This document shows positions 61,172 to 64,000 of a stretch of DNA of 64,000 bases, piece by piece. Position numbers and translations under genes: made by a program. Each line of letters starts with the position of its first letter. Within the stretch, counting starts at the first letter, position 1. Source of the DNA: Citrus sinensis (lineage: Eukaryota > Streptophyta > Magnoliopsida > Sapindales > Rutaceae); the NCBI RefSeq assembly GCF_022201045.2, contig NC_068561.1, positions 23,442,501-23,506,500 of the forward strand, written 5' to 3'. A model generated the notes under the pieces. The model had not been told where the DNA came from. It saw nothing but the letters and a program-made list of their open reading frames with translations, and did no database searches.

Positions 61172-63348
61172 CTCTACAAAAGCAGCGGAAGTGAATTCAA
61201 AGCTTAAAAAAGGCTTCTGTTTGGATCGGGTTTTGTTCTGAGCAATCTTAGAAAAGCAGAAGCTAGCAATGACAAGGTTTGTAATGCTTCTCTCTGCTAG
61301 GCAACTTTATATGAAAGCAGCAGTTTGTTAGTTGAGAGTGTTGACTGCGCAATCACAGCTCATGGAAAGTGTAATGCCACTTTGAGGCCACAGGATTGAA
61401 CCTTCTTACTGAACTATATAGGCCAATGATACTTTTGTTGAAAAATCGAGTACTTAAGACTGGAAAGATCTACTTTATTAGCATCATAGTTCCTTGTATT
61501 AAACGCAAATTCAAGTTGAAATACTTGTTTGCCATGACCTCTGTCTTCTGTCCGTAAACAAAATAATCACAATCGAAGATTATTTGTTTTATTTTACTTT
61601 TCTGTGCCAGTAATCATGAAGTGCTTGACATGCTGAGTACAAGGTTTCAAAATTTGAAGTTCAAACGTGATTGGAGGCGGTGATTGCTGCACAAAGAGGG
61701 CACTGAAAGAGCAACAAACACTTGTATGGTAGGGACGGCTAATTTGACAACCACTAATGAATCCAAAGTCCAAGAAATCAACGAATTGACTATTCATCTG
61801 CGCAACATTTTAGTGCCTCCACGCTATTTTAATGACCACTGGCTCTTTCTTTTGGGTTCCTTTCCTTTATTGGGCGCGTCTTTGGTATTTAATATGTAGG
61901 GTAGGTTACACTTATAGTACAAAAAACAGTTTATGTTCTGATACAAAAAACAGTAAACAATAAATATTACAAGCTCAAATTAGCTATGGAATTGGTGATA
62001 TGTCGAAATATTGTTCAACTTTTCACATGGGTTTGCTTGAAAAGTGTGTATGAGCATGATGATTGAGTTCTTATTAGATTTTATAATAATGTTCTTTACA
62101 TCCTATAAATGCAAGAAAAAATATTCTTTGTGGCATAATTGTTTGACTTCATTCACACTATTACAGCTGGCAAAATTTGATATAACTTGATTATTTGACA
62201 CGAAAAAAAAATGAATAAAGAGATATGGGTCGTCAAATGTGACACTATTATTAAATGGGTCGGATTCAGCCAAAATAATTTTTTTTATTAGATTAGGGTT
62301 TCGATCAATGACACAATTATATTTTTTTATTATAAATTAATTTGTAGGTTCTTGTCATCAAAACTCCAATATCAAATATAATTCTCTCTTTTTATTTTTT
62401 ATTTTGTGAGGATGAACATATACGCAGTGTTTCATTTATAAAATTTTATTTAAAGTTAAAATTTTAATAGTATAAATGTGTAAAAAATTAGTAGATATGT
62501 ATATTTTATAATATCGATATATAGTGTTATTTGCATATATATAATTAAAATTTCAATAGTGTAAATATATAATATTTTGATAGATATGTATATTTTATAA
62601 TATTGATAAATTATATATATGTGTGTATGTGTCTATGCACGCACAAATGTTTAATATAAATTTTGTTAAATAGATAGATATTAAGCTGGTTATTAAGTAA
62701 TTTGTTTATTTTTTGTGTCGGGTTAAGTTTTAATATTTAGACGTGATTATTAAATGGGTTATGTTGGGATCAACCTAAATTTGACAAGAGACGAAGTTGA
62801 CATGGTAAAACACGACTCAATGACCCATTTTGCTAGCTCTAAATACAATGAGGAACAAAAGGATTCAACTTAAAGCAAGAAGCTCATCACCAGGCTAAAC
62901 AAAGGCGAACATATCAAAGACCTTCAATAGATAATAAGAGCATTGCATTCCTTATTCATTTTCATGACTGTCTCAACCCATAATCACATTTGTGAATGAG
63001 CGCAAAACTCAACTCTTAATTATTGTACATGAATGCCTCACCATTCTTTGACAGAAGCTAGAATTTTGACTTTTAAATTGTTATCAGGAGATCATCAACT
63101 TGCTCCGAGCTACCAAGGCATTAATTTTTCATGAAATCTCTAAGATGAGACAGTCCTATTGTCAGCATATGACTATCAAATCATATGTTATTATAGTTTT
63201 GTATTAAGTAATAATCATGATATATGATTTGATGGCCGTATGATGACATGATGGACACATTCTCACCTAAGAGTTCCCTCACAAACTAGGATTGCTCATT
63301 GAAACAAGTGTGAATTCCTATATTGGATATTCAATCAGCTTATAGATC
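61172..63348. other. Intergenic between the receptor kinase and coiled-coil genes
   Basis: Holds the receptor-kinase promoter on the left and AT-rich DNA with a possible hAT-like element at 62165-62840. The ORF at 61684-61899 is unrecognised. Confidence 0.45.
62165..62840. mobile_element. Possible hAT-like non-autonomous element, about 0.68 kb
   Basis: AGCTGGCAAAATTTG at the left and CCCATTTTGCTAGCT at the right are imperfect inverted repeats with hAT-like wording, and the inside repeats CGGGTTAAGTTT/TGTGTCGGG-type subterminal motifs. The 8-bp flanks do not match convincingly. Confidence 0.4.
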
Positions 63349-64000
63349 CTAGTCAATTTTCTTGCCACTGAATAATTTGGTGAAATTTGGTATCACCTTT
63401 GTTTTCTTCTTGATAGTGAAGGAGGTTGTTCGAGTCATCCCAGTTGCAGGGGAAGCAGATTTTTGAGACTTTGGTCTTCTTGATGGAGTCAGATTGTCAC
63501 TGCCTCTCCTGGATTTTCTAGCCAACCCCGGCTGCAAGCTTTCTGGTTCTGCTGTTCTTTCAGAATTCTGTCTCCAGTTCCTCAATTCTCTCTCAACTAT
63601 TCTCTTTGTGGAATGTGTCCTCTCGCTTTTAAACACTTCCTTCTCTTCTTCCACCCTTGTGTCTCTGATTTCCCTGTGAGCCATTTCCATCTTCATTAGT
63701 ATTTCCTTTTCACTTGCCTTTAAAGCTTCAATCCATGCCTGAGCTGCAGCTACCTTCTTATCAGCAAGCTCTTCAGCCCCGACTGCACGCCCTCTTAAAT
63801 ACTCATATTCAAAATTTGAAATGGTGATCGAAGAACTATTTTGTGATGCAGATGCTCTAGCTTGCATGGTCTTCTCAATGAGAGATTTCAGATTATCAAA
63901 AGCTAAAGCTTCTGATGATTTGACTGCATTGAGCTCTTGCATTGAAGTTTCTATCTTTTCCTCAGCTGAATAAATTTCAGCCTCAGTTTTCTGAATTTCT
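63349..64000 (-). CDS. WEB/PMI2-family coiled-coil protein, C-terminal part, cut by right edge
   Basis: Minus-strand frame is open from the window edge (reading EIQKTEAEIYSAEEKI ...) to TAG at 63349-63351. The long coiled coil (SSEALAFDNLKSLIEKTM, ADKKVAAAQAWIEALKASEKE) leads into a basic tail with KKKTKVIPNFTKLFSGKK. This combination is typical of the plant WEB family (WEAK CHLOROPLAST MOVEMENT UNDER BLUE LIGHT 1 / PLASTID MOVEMENT IMPAIRED 2), cytosolic proteins that help chloroplasts move in response to blue light. The N-terminal half lies beyond the window; an internal ATG at 63942 is not the true start. Which member is unresolved. Confidence 0.82.
   Translation of the reverse strand, partial: EIQKTEAEIYSAEEKIETSMQELNAVKSSEALAFDNLKSLIEKTMQARASASQNSSSITISNFEYEYLRGRAVGAEELADKKVAAAQAWIEALKASEKEILMKMEMAHREIRDTRVEEEKEVFKSERTHSTKRIVERELRNWRQNSERTAEPESLQPGLARKSRRGSDNLTPSRRPKSQKSASPATGMTRTTSFTIKKKTKVIPNFTKLFSGKKID

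Noticed and set aside
1-64000. CRISPR arrays, phage-type systems, bacterial operons
   Set aside because: The window is plant nuclear DNA; regular repeats found are minisatellites, microsatellites or transposon parts.

Overview
This window is nuclear DNA of a flowering plant: split genes with GT/AG introns, an AT-rich background, a microRNA gene, a Ty1/copia LTR retrotransposon and many small non-autonomous DNA transposons. The gene set and style suggest a woody eudicot, possibly Citrus or a relative; the species is an inference from general familiarity and was not tested. No bacterial operon, CRISPR array or viral genome is present, and I found no wholly new system.

Layout. (1) 1-19050: the 5' part of a 2-hydroxyacyl-CoA lyase gene (minus strand, cut by the left edge), then a rearranged tandem duplication carrying two dead MATE transporter copies and a displaced 5' fragment of the lyase gene. 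A third, intact MATE gene (16625-19047, seven exons, 479 aa) follows. Dead copy B carries a hAT MITE, a complete 5.5-kb copia element and a Harbinger MITE, all inserted in exon 1 and each with a recognisable target-site duplication. (2) 19499-29700: a proline-rich protein gene, a hAT-like element with a long hairpin, a Mutator-like MITE, a MIR156/157 gene with its TATA box and a Harbinger-like MITE. (3) 29703-36361: a divergent NF-YC histone-fold gene and a tandem CCCH zinc-finger gene. (4) 37745-43060: three tandem copies of a small basic protein gene, the middle one broken. (5) 45511-52756: a glycine-rich protein gene, a type I MADS-box gene whose apparent 5'UTR intron holds an RPS23 fragment, and a ten-exon lipid phosphate phosphatase gene. 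(6) 55956-64000: a PB1-domain protein gene, an LRR receptor-like kinase gene with atypical catalytic residues, and the 3' end of a WEB/PMI2-type coiled-coil gene cut by the right edge.

The genes do not form one pathway. The strongest points are the shuffled lyase/MATE duplication, which separated the lyase coding region from its likely native start and promoter; the nested insertions in MATE copy B; the MIR156/157 locus with a perfect 45-bp tandem duplication just upstream of its TATA box; and the small basic-protein trio with three conserved TATA boxes. Exon boundaries were derived by hand from splice consensus and reading-frame continuity, and no transcript data were available.
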